This document shows, in pieces, positions 5,226 through 6,055 of a DNA stretch of 6,055 nt. Under the pieces are notes generated by a model. That model made no database searches. It was not told the DNA's origin and saw nothing but the letters and a program-made list of their open reading frames with translations. The stretch is from Chitinophagaceae bacterium (GTDB lineage: Bacteria; Bacteroidota; Bacteroidia; Chitinophagales; Chitinophagaceae). Numbering within the stretch: position 1 is the stretch's first letter; every line of letters begins with the position of its first letter. The position numbers were made by a program, and so were the translations under genes. The stretch is from the NCBI GenBank assembly GCA_018061385.1, contig JAGOUF010000162.1, positions 1-6,055 of the forward strand, in the 5' to 3' direction.

Positions 5226-6055
5226 TTAGTTTACTGATTTTGTGATACCGTTTTGTTTCTTAAAAAAGTAGAGTTTTTTATTTTCCCAATAGTTGGGTAA
5301 AACAGCATCTTTATTTGGTAAAACTTGTTCTATTTCAAACTCATTGAAAATTGTAAAATCTTTATCTGTAAGGTGATTAAAAATTAAACCTTTGTTTTTA
5401 GTTAGTGTGTTACTAAAATAGTACATGGTTTCGAAACCTTTATAAAACCAATCGCTTGCACGAGAAAAGAAAGTTTCCTTATATTTTGAAGCAAGATGTT
5501 TTACTAAACTTGTATTTCTTGAGAAATAGTACGGGGTTGAGTAAACAATTTCAATACCTTTATTGGTCTCGTCTATTAATGGTTTATTCAAATCTTTTAA
5601 GCCATCCCAAGTGGGCATTCCAATTGCAATAGCAGAATATTTTTTATTGGATTGCAAAATATTAACCAGCTTTATTCCAAAACCTTCATTTACTGAACCA
5701 CAAATAACAATGTTTTGTCGGTTACTATCCAACACATTTTGTAGGTTTTCAATTGTAAATACATCCGATAATTCTATGGTTTTATACTTTAATGGAATGG
5801 CTGGAGTTGTTTTACCCATTTCAGTAAAAATAGATTGAATTTCATCTTCCAACCTCCCTTTTCTTTTTACATAAACTAAGTTACCTGTAGAATAATTTTT
5901 TTGAATGTGTTTATATATGCCTTCGCAGTGTGTTTTTAATGTTGGGTTTAATAAAATGAAAAAAGGATTTTCAGTAATGCCACCATCGTTTGGATAGGTT
6001 GCCGACACTAAAGGAATTTCTTTACTTAAAGCAAAATCTGCCAAAGGCTTAATAT
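5226..6055 (-). CDS. Periplasmic-binding-fold (type 1) protein, C-terminal part; probably a LysM-type or ABC substrate-binding-like protein, 5'-truncated by window edge
   Basis: The minus-strand frame is open to base 6055 (IKP precedes the TTG codon at 6044), so the gene begins outside the window; the TTG is an internal leucine, not a start. About 275 residues are visible. The pattern is that of a type 1 periplasmic-binding fold (amino-acid-binding/ANP-receptor-like): LADFALSKEIPLVSATYPND near the start, then ENPFFILLNPTLKTHCEGIY; alternating strands such as NLVYVKRKG, NIVICGSVNEG and AIAIGMPTWDG; EIVYSTPYYF; a helical stretch WFYKGFETMYYF; and the end NYWENKKLYFFKKQNG. In Bacteroidota such domains are often the C-terminal part of LysM peptidoglycan-binding proteins, but any LysM repeats would lie beyond the window. 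The ligand is unknown. No transport genes follow it; a bestrophin channel gene starts 21 bp downstream, so a binding-protein role in uptake is doubtful. Confidence 0.68.
   Translation of the reverse strand, partial: IKPLADFALSKEIPLVSATYPNDGGITENPFFILLNPTLKTHCEGIYKHIQKNYSTGNLVYVKRKGRLEDEIQSIFTEMGKTTPAIPLKYKTIELSDVFTIENLQNVLDSNRQNIVICGSVNEGFGIKLVNILQSNKKYSAIAIGMPTWDGLKDLNKPLIDETNKGIEIVYSTPYYFSRNTSLVKHLASKYKETFFSRASDWFYKGFETMYYFSNTLTKNKGLIFNHLTDKDFTIFNEFEIEQVLPNKDAVLPNYWENKKLYFFKKQNGITKSVN

Noticed and set aside
5563..5838. Plus-strand open frame of 91 codons
   Set aside because: It lies antisense to the binding-fold gene, whose frame is long and protein-like; no start signal or motif supports it.
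6042..6044. TTG at 6044 as the start of the binding-fold gene
   Set aside because: Codons for IKP precede it in frame without a stop, and the segment reads as the middle of a domain; there is no signal peptide as would be expected at a real start.
1..6055. Mobile element, CRISPR array, tRNA/rRNA or defence system
   Set aside because: No direct-repeat arrays, terminal inverted repeats, transposase or integrase motifs, cloverleaf sequences or nuclease/defence domains were seen; the genes are intact and closely packed.

Overview
This is an AT-rich chromosomal window that looks like it comes from a member of the Bacteroidota, plausibly a Chitinophagaceae or Sphingobacteria-type organism. The clues are the fused alpha/beta 2-oxoacid dehydrogenase E1 gene, start codons with A/T-rich leaders and no clear Shine-Dalgarno, approximate Bacteroidota -7 promoter elements (TAnnTTTG-like), a short-signal lipoprotein, and a LysM/ABC-type substrate-binding protein of a kind common in that phylum. 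The genus-level placement is inference; no rRNA or marker phylogeny is possible here.

Layout. Positions 1-2163 (+) hold the 3' nine-tenths or so of a fused E1 alpha/beta dehydrogenase, cut by the window's left edge. A strong symmetrical hairpin (2185-2213) separates it from the convergent minus-strand pair at 2225-3965: murB (peptidoglycan precursor synthesis) and, 31 bp upstream of it, a lipoprotein made of a rhodanese domain fused to a thioredoxin domain. From the 123-bp gap at 3966-4088 a small two-helix membrane protein of the DUF2892 (YgaP C-terminal type) family is transcribed in the other direction (4089-4295, +). It converges on a minus-strand pair at 4323-6055: a bestrophin-family channel and, 21 bp upstream, the C-terminal part of a periplasmic-binding-fold protein cut by the right edge.

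How the parts connect. The most interesting spot is the divergent rhodanese-thioredoxin / DUF2892 locus. In E. coli YgaP a rhodanese domain and a DUF2892 membrane domain are one polypeptide; here the two are separate genes that share one intergenic region. That region carries a near-ideal CRP-type palindrome (TGTGA-N6-TCACA at 4021-4036), placed roughly 40-50 bp upstream of plausible start points in both directions. This suggests a co-regulated envelope sulfur/redox module under a Crp/Fnr-family regulator. The remaining genes are housekeeping or widely distributed, and I see no mobile element, CRISPR array, tRNA, rRNA or integration scar. No gene-free stretch exceeds about 125 bp. I do not see strong evidence for a wholly new system.
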